A stretch of DNA of 7,673 nt. Source: Desulfurococcaceae archaeon (lineage in GTDB: Archaea; Thermoproteota; Thermoprotei_A; Sulfolobales; Desulfurococcaceae). Position 1 is the first letter of the stretch. The number at the start of each line of letters is the position of its first letter. Below, in pieces: positions 1-5,046 of the stretch. Under the pieces are notes generated by a model. It worked only from the letters and a program-made list of their open reading frames with translations, searched no databases and was not told where the DNA came from. The DNA is taken from assembly GCA_020832865.1 (NCBI GenBank), contig JAJHRJ010000018.1:1-7673 (forward strand). The letters run 5' to 3'. Both the position numbers and the translations under genes were made by a program.

Positions 1-404
1 ACGTCGGGCTCATATTTAGCAACTTCCAGTGCTCTCTTGTAGGGATCTCTGCTACTGATGAGATCCACTATGAGTAAGATCCCGTGTTCCTTCTTAGCCG
101 CGGAGGCCTCAATTAAAGTCTCATTATCTGCTACTCCAAGCACGGTAAACGCGTCTGCTCCAGCCCTTCTAACTATTTTAGCCTCTAAAAGAGGTACATC
201 CATTGTTTTAGTATCTGCTACGATAAAGCGCTTAGTTAACTCTTTAACAGATCGCACAGCGATTTTCCCCCACGATTTAAGCAGGGGTGTTCCCACCTCC
301 AGCCAAATGTTTTCACATTTAAGACTCGACGTGATCTTTGTCGCCACGTCAACGGCTTTAACTAGCTCCTCTAAGTCTAGTGCTATCTGTAAAATAGGCT
401 GCAA
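1..404 (-). CDS. hxlA: 3-hexulose-6-phosphate synthase, partial (C-terminus outside window)
   Basis: OMP decarboxylase-superfamily TIM barrel. 3-Hexulose-6-phosphate synthase condenses ribulose 5-phosphate with formaldehyde. In archaea lacking an oxidative pentose phosphate pathway it is thought to run in reverse to make ribulose 5-phosphate. I translated the 134 visible codons by hand. They begin MQPILQIALDL (Asp10 in the first strand), then LEVGTPLLKS (35-44), the superfamily metal/phosphate signature VADTKTMD (62-69, giving D64-x-K66-x-x-D69), TVLGVADNETLIEA (87-100) and LIVDLISSRD (111-120). Family members are about 210 residues, so roughly one third is missing past the left edge. I chose the TTG at 404 because GAGGTG, complementary to the archaeal 16S 3' end, lies 7 bases upstream. 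A GTG at 419 is in frame but has no such site. The gene is divergent from the folate cyclo-ligase family gene. The family call is firm. The bifunctional Fae-Hps form is not excluded in principle, but no Fae domain precedes this start. Confidence 0.88.
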   Translation of the reverse strand, partial: MQPILQIALDLEELVKAVDVATKITSSLKCENIWLEVGTPLLKSWGKIAVRSVKELTKRFIVADTKTMDVPLLEAKIVRRAGADAFTVLGVADNETLIEASAAKKEHGILLIVDLISSRDPYKRALEVAKYEPD

Positions 405-411
405 AGTCTTA

Positions 412-417
412 CACCTC
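412..417 (-). promoter_or_regulatory. Ribosome binding site deciding the TTG start of hxlA
   Basis: GAGGTG on the minus strand, 7 bases before the TTG at 404. It matches the crenarchaeal anti-SD core. It overlaps the upstream in-frame GTG codon (417-419), which argues that the TTG, not the GTG, initiates. Confidence 0.65.
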
Positions 418-420
418 ACG

Positions 421-474
421 AATTAATAATAAAATGGGAAATTAAGCGTCTTATCTTAAAATAGGTACTAGTAG
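421..474. promoter_or_regulatory. Divergent promoter region between hxlA and the cyclo-ligase operon
   Basis: AT-rich 54-70 bp spacer. On the minus strand, TTTTAAGA (around 455-462) would place a start near 430-434, giving hxlA a leader of about 28 bases that contains its GAGGTG site. On the plus strand, TTAATAATAAAA (423-434) would place a start near 455-460, ahead of the ATG at 475. Both assignments are by eye; the minus-strand one is the more coherent. Confidence 0.35.
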
Positions 475-1221
475 ATGATGTCACCTAGTACTGTGGATGA
501 AGTAAAAGCGGCAATTAGAGAGAGGATCTGGAGATTAATGGAGGAGAAGAACATTGCGGAATTTCCTCGCCCCGTATATGGCAGAATACCGAATTTCAAA
601 GGAGCTGATAAAGCCGCCGAGAGGATTGCCCAGTTAAAAGAGTGGGTAGAGGCTAAGGTTATTAAGGCTAATCCAGACTCCCCTCAGTATCATCTGAGGC
701 TTAGAGCGTTACTAGAAGGCAAGATCGTTATAATGGCATCTCCTCGGCTTAGGAGTGGATTTATCATTATAAACCCTCGTAGTATACCCTCAAGTAAGCT
801 GAGCTACGCCGCAACTATTAGTGGGGCTTTTAGATACGGTGCATCTGTAAAACTACGTGACCTACCACCCATAGACCTTGTGATTACTGGTTGTGTAGCT
901 GTTGATAGGCGCGGTATACGATTAGGTAAGGGAGGTGGCTATGCTGAGTTAGAGTATGCTATTTTACGCGAGCTCGGGGTGATCACGGAGAACACCCCAG
1001 TCGCAACCACAATACACGACGTGCAAGTTGTAGATGAAATCCCACTAGAGCCTCACGACTTAACAGTAGATTACTACGCTACACCCACAAAACTAGTAAA
1101 AATTTATCCTCGAGGCTATAAGCCTAAAGGCATATTCTGGGAGCTACTCAGTGAAGACTACAAGAATTTAGAAGTTATAAGAGAACTCAGTGAACTTATA
1201 AAACACAGAGCGTTAAAGTGA
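475..1221 (+). CDS. Archaeal 5-formyltetrahydrofolate cyclo-ligase family protein (COG0212)
   Basis: The family fold is that of 5-formyl-THF cyclo-ligase (MTHFS), an ATP-dependent enzyme that salvages 5-formylated folate-like one-carbon carriers. Visible landmarks are an N-terminal helical part with RIPNFKGADKAAERI (37-51), the strand IVIMASPRLRSGF (84-96), DLVITGCVAVDRRGIRLGKGGGYAELEYAILRELG (134-168), and a C-terminal ATTIHDVQVVDEIPLEPHDLTVDYYATP (177-204) typical of the archaeal/MTHFSD-like branch. The glycine-rich loop G151-K-G-G-G-Y156 corresponds to the phosphate-binding loop of the cyclo-ligases but continues YAELE rather than the classic YYDR, so the true substrate is uncertain. At 248 residues the protein is the normal length for the archaeal branch. 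Start: ATG 475 or the adjacent ATG 478; the only SD-like bases are a weak AGGT at 463-466. It is the first gene of an operon, followed after 19 bp by the prenyl diphosphate synthase. Family assignment is strong; activity is inferred. Confidence 0.85.
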   Translation: MMSPSTVDEVKAAIRERIWRLMEEKNIAEFPRPVYGRIPNFKGADKAAERIAQLKEWVEAKVIKANPDSPQYHLRLRALLEGKIVIMASPRLRSGFIIINPRSIPSSKLSYAATISGAFRYGASVKLRDLPPIDLVITGCVAVDRRGIRLGKGGGYAELEYAILRELGVITENTPVATTIHDVQVVDEIPLEPHDLTVDYYATPTKLVKIYPRGYKPKGIFWELLSEDYKNLEVIRELSELIKHRALK

Positions 1222-1240
1222 ATAGTGTGGTGTTAATGCT

Positions 1241-2350
1241 TTGACCTCTAGTCGTGAACAAGATGAATACGCAGGCTTTCTCGGTAAAGTGGTTAACGAG
1301 GTGAATACTCGCTTAGGAGAGCTCTTCAAGGAGCTTATTTCAGAGGCTTCACGAGAATCCCGCAGAGTAGTAGAGCTAGCTGATGTCGGTGCAGATTACA
1401 CTCTTAGAGGAGGTAAAAGGCTGAGAGCGGTACTAGTGATTACTGGGTGCTGGAGTGCTAGTGGAGATAGAGGAGCTATTAGCAGAGTCGTTGACTTAGC
1501 AGCTGCGATTGAGCTTCTCCAGAGTTACCTTCTAATACATGACGATATAATGGATAGAGATGAGCTTAGGAGAGGAGGCCCTACTGCGCATGTCGCTTTT
1601 GCTAAAAAATGCCTAGAGCGCAATTGGAGAGACTGTACACACTACGGTATTTCCCAGGCCATTACACTAGGCGATCTCCTAGAGGCTTTTGCAGTGGGTT
1701 TAATGGCTAAGTCACCCCTGCCGCCACACATTGTTAAGGCACTCCTACAGACTTACAGTAGTGGTTTAAGAAAGGTCGCATATGGGCAGTTTTTAGATGT
1801 AATGCTTTCACAGCTTTCTCTAGCTGAGATATCCGAGGAGGAAGTCCTCTTAGTGTACAGATTAAAGACGTCTTCATATACTGTGGAATTGCCACTTCAC
1901 TTAGGGGCAATTGCTTGTGGAGGAGAGACTAGGCTTTTGAGTGACTTATCGCAATACGCTATTCCAGCTGGTATAGCGTTCCAGGTTCGCGACGACATTA
2001 TAGGATTGTATGGTAGCCCCGAGATTACAGGTAAGCCGGCTGGTAGCGATGTTAAAGGTAAAAAGAAAACACTTTTAGTAGTTAAAGCCTACGCGCTCGC
2101 TGGAGAAGAGGAGCGGAGATTCCTAGAAGAAGTTTACGAGAAACTCGACTCTCAGCAAATAACGGATATTCACGTTGAGAAGGTGCGTGAAATAGTTAAG
2201 AACACAGGTAGTTTAGATTACGGTGAGAAGCTGATAGATAAACACGTTAATAGTGCACTACAGGCCCTAAAATCCTCGAACGCCATGCACAGCGAGGCTA
2301 AAGAGTTCTTAAAGTACATAACTATGAAACTCGCTTACAGAGAGAAATAG
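1241..2350 (+). CDS. Geranylgeranyl diphosphate synthase-like polyprenyl synthase
   Basis: Trans-isoprenyl diphosphate synthase, adding isopentenyl diphosphate units to make the C20 precursor of archaeal ether lipids. All family regions are present in order: LRGGKRLR (55-62); first aspartate-rich motif DDIMD (101-105) followed by R110-R111; GDLLEA (144-149); GQFLDV (182-187); KTSSYT (209-214); and second motif Q248-V-R-D251-D252-I-I-G255 with SDVKGKKKT downstream (269-277). Tyr96, five residues before the first motif, is the kind of bulky residue that limits archaeal type I enzymes to about C20, so GGPP is the likely product; farnesylgeranyl diphosphate is the alternative. At 369 residues it is slightly longer than the usual ~320-340, with a longer insert around 118-138. 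It starts at TTG 1241, supported by GGTG at 1229-1232, 8 bases upstream. It is the second gene of the operon with the cyclo-ligase homologue. Its stop abuts the TnpB remnant on the other strand. Confidence 0.92.
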   Translation: MTSSREQDEYAGFLGKVVNEVNTRLGELFKELISEASRESRRVVELADVGADYTLRGGKRLRAVLVITGCWSASGDRGAISRVVDLAAAIELLQSYLLIHDDIMDRDELRRGGPTAHVAFAKKCLERNWRDCTHYGISQAITLGDLLEAFAVGLMAKSPLPPHIVKALLQTYSSGLRKVAYGQFLDVMLSQLSLAEISEEEVLLVYRLKTSSYTVELPLHLGAIACGGETRLLSDLSQYAIPAGIAFQVRDDIIGLYGSPEITGKPAGSDVKGKKKTLLVVKAYALAGEEERRFLEEVYEKLDSQQITDIHVEKVREIVKNTGSLDYGEKLIDKHVNSALQALKSSNAMHSEAKEFLKYITMKLAYREK

Positions 2351-2379
2351 AAAACTGACCTCCTTTCCGCACTAAAGGG

Positions 2380-2688
2380 TGGGGCTACTACGTCTCTCGA
2401 TGTCAATATTCTTCCCAACTCTACGAATCTATAGTTTACGAATCTCGGTGGTTTTCCATCGGGTGTGGTCTTGAATGTGCCTTTTGGGTCTACGTAGACT
2501 ACTCGTAGATCCTCTATTAGTGCCTTGTACTCTGTGTACTCCTATATTCTCCTGTAGCACCACAGCGACTTCATCCACGAGAGTCTCTTTCCACCATTAC
2601 CGTTTTCTCTAATTTTCTCCAGGTCCTCGAATACTATTACGGCATTGTACTCCCTAGCTACTTCTACGAGCCAAGGAAAGAGGGCTCG
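2380..2688 (-). pseudogene. tnpB: TnpB (IS200/IS605-type OrfB) pseudogene, central fragment
   Basis: Not an open frame, but the minus strand reads as a TnpB RuvC-like region when translated through a stop. It begins ALFPWLVEVAREYNAVIVFEDLEKIREN, which carries the RuvC-II-type FEDL glutamate (codon 2626-2628). Then come SWMKSLWCYRRI, a TAG (2542-2544), EYTEYKALIEDLRVVYVDPKGT, KPPRFVNYRFVELG and the RuvC-III-like TSRDVVA (Asp codon 2392-2394). The interruption sits where family members usually have Gln (RRIQEY), so a single CAG-to-TAG change explains it. A TAA at 2689-2691 closes the frame on the N-terminal side. No RuvC-I part precedes it, and similarity stops after RDVVA near 2380. The usual zinc-finger cysteines are absent from the segment after VYVDPKG; my impression is that some crenarchaeal TnpBs also lack them. 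The fragment lies tail-to-tail with the GGPP synthase gene. It is clearly dead as TnpB; subfamily is uncertain. Confidence 0.75.
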
Positions 2689-2718
2689 TTATCAAACAAT
2701 ATTAAGCCCAATGAAACT

Positions 2719-2749
2719 AAACCCCTAGTGCTTTACAACCTAGAGGTTT
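2719..2749. repeat. Imperfect inverted repeat (hairpin) upstream of the TnpB remnant
   Basis: AAACCCCTAG (2719-2728) and CTAGAGGTTT (2740-2749) form 10-bp arms with one mismatch around an 11-base loop. It sits about 30 bp beyond the N-terminal side of the broken tnpB, where an IS200/IS605-type subterminal hairpin could be. That role is inference; a chance hairpin in AT-rich DNA is possible. Confidence 0.45.
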
Positions 2750-2840
2750 TAATGGTTTCTATCTAACGTAATAAGGGCTGTTTCAGTCTTCATAATCATT
2801 CATATTGTTTTGTTTATTTAGATCTCTTAACGCTATGATG

Positions 2841-2854
2841 GGGTTTTAAAACCC
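2841..2854. repeat. 14-bp perfect palindrome within copy A
   Basis: GGGTTTTAAAACCC is its own reverse complement. It could be a TATA element in a symmetric setting upstream of the structured part of copy A, or a hairpin. Copy B has no equivalent palindrome. Confidence 0.6.
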
Positions 2855-2954
2855 GCTCTGAAATATTGTGGTAGTTGTGGAAGCCTGAAACCGATGAGGT
2901 CTCGAGGTTGATGAATAATCCATGAACCCTGATTACCCGAGGAGAGTGAATGCT

Positions 2955-2972
2955 CCCTTGGGCGACCGAGGG
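2955..2972 (+). ncRNA. GCGA-tetraloop hairpin in copy A
   Basis: CCCTTGG-GCGA-CCGAGGG: seven pairs (one U-G) closed by a GNRA tetraloop. The counterpart in copy B has different arm bases that still pair around the same GCGA loop, which supports an RNA-level structure. Confidence 0.6.
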
Positions 2973-3007
2973 TGAACAGCTCTCGTAGGGTGGTTGGGGG
3001 ATAAAAG

Positions 3008-3085
3008 CCGTTGAGAGGCAGATGGTGGAGAGTCTCGAAGTCATTGAACACGAAAAACTATGAACCACCATCTACCGAGAAACGG
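3008..3085 (+). ncRNA. Conserved 3' hairpin of copy A with tandem G-A internal loop
   Basis: The 21-base left arm (3008-3028) pairs with the 21-base right arm (3065-3085). There are five pairs (CCGTT/AACGG), then a symmetric GAGA/GAGA internal loop (3013-3016 with 3077-3080), then twelve positions with one C-A mismatch (3019/3074). The loop is 36 bases. Length and arms match the copy B hairpin. Confidence 0.65.
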
Positions 3086-3133
3086 TAATTAAAAGCACTT
3101 TGCTACTAACAGTGAAGTGTAAGGGTAACTGAA

Positions 3134-3394
3134 TTGCGCAGAAAGAAGCGCGGAGAAATAGTAGAATGGTTGAGAAAGATTGTATTTGGAGGCACTAAAG
3201 ACGACTACGTGGTCTTCATTAGGCATAGAGAAAATGGTGAAGAGGTACTTAAGCCGATACCAGGTGCTCTACTAGAAGATATCCGCGGAAGCTACATGGT
3301 TGTGGGTGGAGAGGTCATCCCCTTACATAGAGTTGAAGAAATTCGAAGAAAAAATGGAATTGTAGTGTATAAGAGGAGGAGGGTGTGTGTCTAG
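3134..3394 (+). CDS. UPF0248 (DUF504/MJ1316-type) protein
   Basis: Small basic 86-residue archaeal protein. The family has an N-terminal MRRK-x-R-G-E-I-x-E-x-L pattern, a central Y-V-V-x-I-x-H-R strand (25-32), an IPGALLEDI segment (42-50), and the diagnostic C-terminal GGEVIPLHRVEEIRRKNGIVVYKRR (58-82, normally IPxHRIxxIR...VVWxR). All are present and the length is normal for the family. Pfam describes it as an RNA cyclic-group end recognition domain; that role is known for the family only by prediction and was not shown here. Start is TTG 3134, with only a weak GGGT 7 bases upstream. An AATTAAAAG box (3087-3095), at the very edge of repeat copy A, is suitably placed for a promoter. The gene converges with gdhA: its TAG and the gdhA TAG share the bases CTAG at 3391-3394. 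Confidence 0.78.
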   Translation: MRRKKRGEIVEWLRKIVFGGTKDDYVVFIRHRENGEEVLKPIPGALLEDIRGSYMVVGGEVIPLHRVEEIRRKNGIVVYKRRRVCV

Positions 3395-4680
3395 ATCCAT
3401 CCTCGGAGCTTCATCGCTTTAACTACTCTATCCACTGCGATGGCGTAGGCAGCTACTCTCATTGGGTAATTTGAGTACTTTTTCTGCCACTCATCGTATA
3501 CCTTATTAAAGTTTATTGTCATAATTTTGTCTAGCCGAGATAACGCTTCCTCCTCTGTTAGGAAGCATCCCATCTTGTTGTGACTCCACTCAATCCAGCT
3601 CATTGTCACTCCGCCGGCATTTGCCAATATATCAGGTACCACGACAACTCCTCTATCGTGTAGAATCTTATCAGCCTCTGGAGTTGTGGGTCCATTTGCC
3701 CCTTCAACTACGAGTTTCGCCTTAATTCTATTAACGTTTTCTCTAGTAATTACGTTCTCTACCGCGGCAGGAACCAATATGTCCACGGGTAACTCGAGGA
3801 GCTCCATGTGGTTATTAGATATCTTTATGCCTTCCTCTCTGTAGTTTGTGACCATGTCTGTTTTTCCTTTTACTTCTATAGCCTTCTCCACGTTTAGGCC
3901 TTTAGGATTATAAATGTATCCTTTACTGTCGCTGACGGCGACTACTGTCGCACCCCACTCAGCAAGATACTTAGCAGTATACATGCCGACGTTTCCAAAG
4001 CCGTGAACAGCTACGGTTCTGCCTTCGAGTCCACCAAACAGCTTCCTTGCCGCTTCTCTAGCCGTTAGTGCTGTTCCATAGCCTGTCGAGATTACCCTGA
4101 CACTTAACCCTCCGAGCTCAACGGGCTTAGCTGTAACTACGCCCCACGCCTGAGAGCCCACTATTTTGCTGTACTCATCATAATACCAACCCATGATCTG
4201 TGGATTTGTGTTCACATCGGGGGCTGGTATGTCCACGTCTGGACCTACTTCTCTCGCAATTGCAGCAAAGTACTTTCTGCTGAGATCTTCTAGTTCACGT
4301 GGACTCAGCGTCTTTGGGTTTACTCGTACACCTCCTTTTCCACCACCATATGGAATCCCAGCTAGTGAGCACTTCCAAGTCATCCACATTGATAGGGCAA
4401 CTACTTCGCCGGGAGTCACTGTCTCAGCGTACCTAATACCTCCCTTATATGGTCCTAGAGCACTGTTATGTTGACTCCTCCACCCTAGAAATGTCTCTAA
4501 TTTACCGCTATCTCTCTTCACTGTGATCTTGACTTGTACTAGTTTTTCTGGGTGTCTTAAAACCTCTACTACATCGTCGGAGAGTCCAAGTATAGTTGCC
4601 GATTCGCGCAGCTGCTTAACAGCCATTTGGTATACAGGGTCGTTTTCGTAGAGTGAAGCATAGGGAGGTTGCTCCACCAT
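3391..4680 (-). CDS. gdhA: Glutamate dehydrogenase
   Basis: Catalyses the reversible oxidative deamination of L-glutamate to 2-oxoglutarate and ammonia in the cytoplasm, usually as a homohexamer. At 429 residues it is close to the archaeal norm (about 415-425). The substrate/catalytic domain shows GPYKGGIRY (76-84, Lys79), MTWKCS (100-105, Lys103), the active-site loop GIPYGGGKGG (108-117, Lys115) and PAPDVNT (152-158, Asp155). The Rossmann domain shows GFGNVG (227-232) and VSDSKG (249-254), with Asp251 near the end of the second strand, where an acid tends to favour NAD(H) over NADP(H). Cofactor choice is therefore inference. The C-terminal part retains VEGANGPTTPEAD (325-337) and ANAGGVTMSWIEW (353-365). 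Start ATG 4680 is supported by GGGTGAT just upstream and a good TATA box. Transcribed alone, converging with UPF0248. Very confident. Confidence 0.97.
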   Translation of the reverse strand: MVEQPPYASLYENDPVYQMAVKQLRESATILGLSDDVVEVLRHPEKLVQVKITVKRDSGKLETFLGWRSQHNSALGPYKGGIRYAETVTPGEVVALSMWMTWKCSLAGIPYGGGKGGVRVNPKTLSPRELEDLSRKYFAAIAREVGPDVDIPAPDVNTNPQIMGWYYDEYSKIVGSQAWGVVTAKPVELGGLSVRVISTGYGTALTAREAARKLFGGLEGRTVAVHGFGNVGMYTAKYLAEWGATVVAVSDSKGYIYNPKGLNVEKAIEVKGKTDMVTNYREEGIKISNNHMELLELPVDILVPAAVENVITRENVNRIKAKLVVEGANGPTTPEADKILHDRGVVVVPDILANAGGVTMSWIEWSHNKMGCFLTEEEALSRLDKIMTINFNKVYDEWQKKYSNYPMRVAAYAIAVDRVVKAMKLRGWI

Positions 4681-4683
4681 AAT

Positions 4684-4690
4684 ATCACCC
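4684..4690 (-). promoter_or_regulatory. gdhA ribosome binding site
   Basis: GGGTGAT on the minus strand, ending 3 bases before the ATG. It matches the archaeal anti-SD, and the spacing is short. It fixes ATG 4680 as the start. Confidence 0.6.
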
Positions 4691-4714
4691 GTTGAGGTCT
4701 AACATGGGCTGAGC

Positions 4715-4724
4715 TTATAAATCT
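4715..4724 (-). promoter_or_regulatory. gdhA TATA box
   Basis: AGATTTATAA on the minus strand, a near-consensus crenarchaeal TATA element. A start about 26 bases downstream (near 4693) gives a leader of about 12 bases that just holds the GGGTGAT site. Confidence 0.65.
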
Positions 4725-4734
4725 AAACAAATAC

Positions 4735-4744
4735 ATACGCGTAT
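4735..4744. promoter_or_regulatory. 10-bp palindrome upstream of the gdhA TATA box
   Basis: ATACGCGTAT is perfectly self-complementary and lies about 10 bp upstream of the TATA box, a position suited to an activator site. No regulator family is recognised; chance is possible for a 10-bp palindrome. Confidence 0.3.
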
Positions 4745-4883
4745 ATATTAGCTCTTTACGTATAAATGAGTTAGTTAAAAAGACAGATCATAGTAGTGCT
4801 ATTGAAGAGTACACGTCAAAAACCGTAGTCACATGACGCGCGGTAAATATTACAAAGACTAGCTGTAACACAAAACGCGCTAT

Positions 4884-4896
4884 GTCATTTAATGAC
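4884..4896. promoter_or_regulatory. 13-base inverted repeat in the gdhA-nicotinamidase gap
   Basis: GTCATT-T-AATGAC: perfect 6-base arms around one base, a typical size for a dimeric regulator site. It is far from both visible TATA boxes (about 115-170 bp). The rest of 4745-4925 shows no gene, tRNA or clear hairpin. Confidence 0.3.
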
Positions 4897-4931
4897 GTGG
4901 CTGTATTTTAACGTTGGCGAATCCTCATTAA

Positions 4932-4985
4932 TCAGCCCTCACACGGTTCTTCACTGAAATCCTCTGAACCGGTGTCGTTCATCAC
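4932..4985 (-). ncRNA. Candidate C/D box guide RNA (2'-O-methylation)
   Basis: Reading the minus strand: box C GTGATGA (4979-4985), a 12-base guide (4967-4978), a D'-like CAGA (4963-4966), an 8-base spacer, a C'-like GTGAAGA (4948-4954), a second 12-base guide (4936-4947), and box D CTGA (4932-4935). Two guides of exactly 12 bases are the archaeal norm for these RNAs, which assemble with L7Ae, Nop5 and fibrillarin to methylate rRNA or tRNA. Box D' departs from CTGA by one base and C' departs slightly from consensus. The terminal stem is weak. The D-guide targets the complement CCCTCACACGGT and the D' guide AACCGGTGTCGT. I could not match either to a 16S rRNA from memory, and 23S and tRNA were not checked. 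An AT-rich TATA-like element centred near 5013 lies about 27 bp upstream of box C, right for a start just before it. Confidence 0.6.
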
Positions 4986-5006
4986 CATGTTAAAACTATT
5001 TTTCAG

Positions 5007-5018
5007 GTGTTTAAAATT
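5007..5018. promoter_or_regulatory. AT-rich TATA element for the hydrolase gene and possibly the guide RNA
   Basis: GTTTAAAATT (5009-5018). On the plus strand it predicts a start near 5038-5040, about 7 bases before the TTG of the hydrolase gene. On the minus strand the same near-symmetric element predicts a start near 4987, at the box C edge of the candidate guide RNA. Shared use is inference. Confidence 0.5.
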
Positions 5019-5046
5019 ACTTATTGGCTGAATTAGGGGATATGTA

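Larger units (their letters stand above)
2770..3087 (+). ncRNA. Structured repeat element, copy A (possible non-coding RNA or transposon end)
   Basis: About 318 bp with no credible protein frame, related to 6780-7046 on the other strand. Shared features in order: a left block (GGCTGTTT, then GTCTTCAT) at 2776-2794; a hairpin with a GCGA tetraloop (2955-2972) stacked on GAGAG/CTCTC (2942-2946 with 2980-2984) and CCCT/AGGG (2927-2930 with 2987-2990); and a long 3' hairpin (3008-3085). The last 27 bases (3061-3087) are identical in both copies, and similarity stops abruptly there, which looks like an element boundary or RNA 3' end. A TTTTAAAA box (2844-2851) inside a palindrome could direct a transcript from about 2874, about 210 nt long. 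I do not recognise an Rfam-type family; SRP RNA, RNase P RNA, tRNA and rRNA do not fit. Alternatives are a non-autonomous IS remnant or a TnpB guide-RNA scaffold. The repeat is seen directly; transcription is inferred. Confidence 0.6.

Noticed and set aside
58..426. Plus-strand 122-codon frame
   Set aside because: Antisense to the hexulose-phosphate synthase, whose minus-strand translation carries clear family motifs; the plus frame has low-complexity Ser/Thr-rich content and no recognisable domain.
2909..2934. TTGATGA followed by CTGA inside copy A, resembling a C/D box RNA
   Set aside because: Box C starts with T instead of a purine, the guide interval is 14 bases, there is no second half, and copy B does not conserve it.
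2814..3071. Two overlapping minus-strand frames across copy A
   Set aside because: They are antisense to the structured repeat and show no protein-like conservation. Copy B has no equivalent frame despite sharing the structure.
2770..3087. Copy A as SRP RNA, RNase P RNA or a tRNA-containing locus
   Set aside because: The diagnostic conserved cores of those RNAs are not seen, and two copies within 4.3 kb would be unexpected for such single-copy genes.
2770..3087. Classical inverted-repeat (MITE-type) ends on the element
   Set aside because: The left end (GGCTGTTTCAG) and inverted right end (ACCGTTTCTCG) match only partly, and copy B's left end matches less; this is not convincing as terminal inverted repeats.
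4193..4474. Plus-strand 93-codon frame
   Set aside because: Shadow of gdhA; the minus strand encodes the GDH active-site region.
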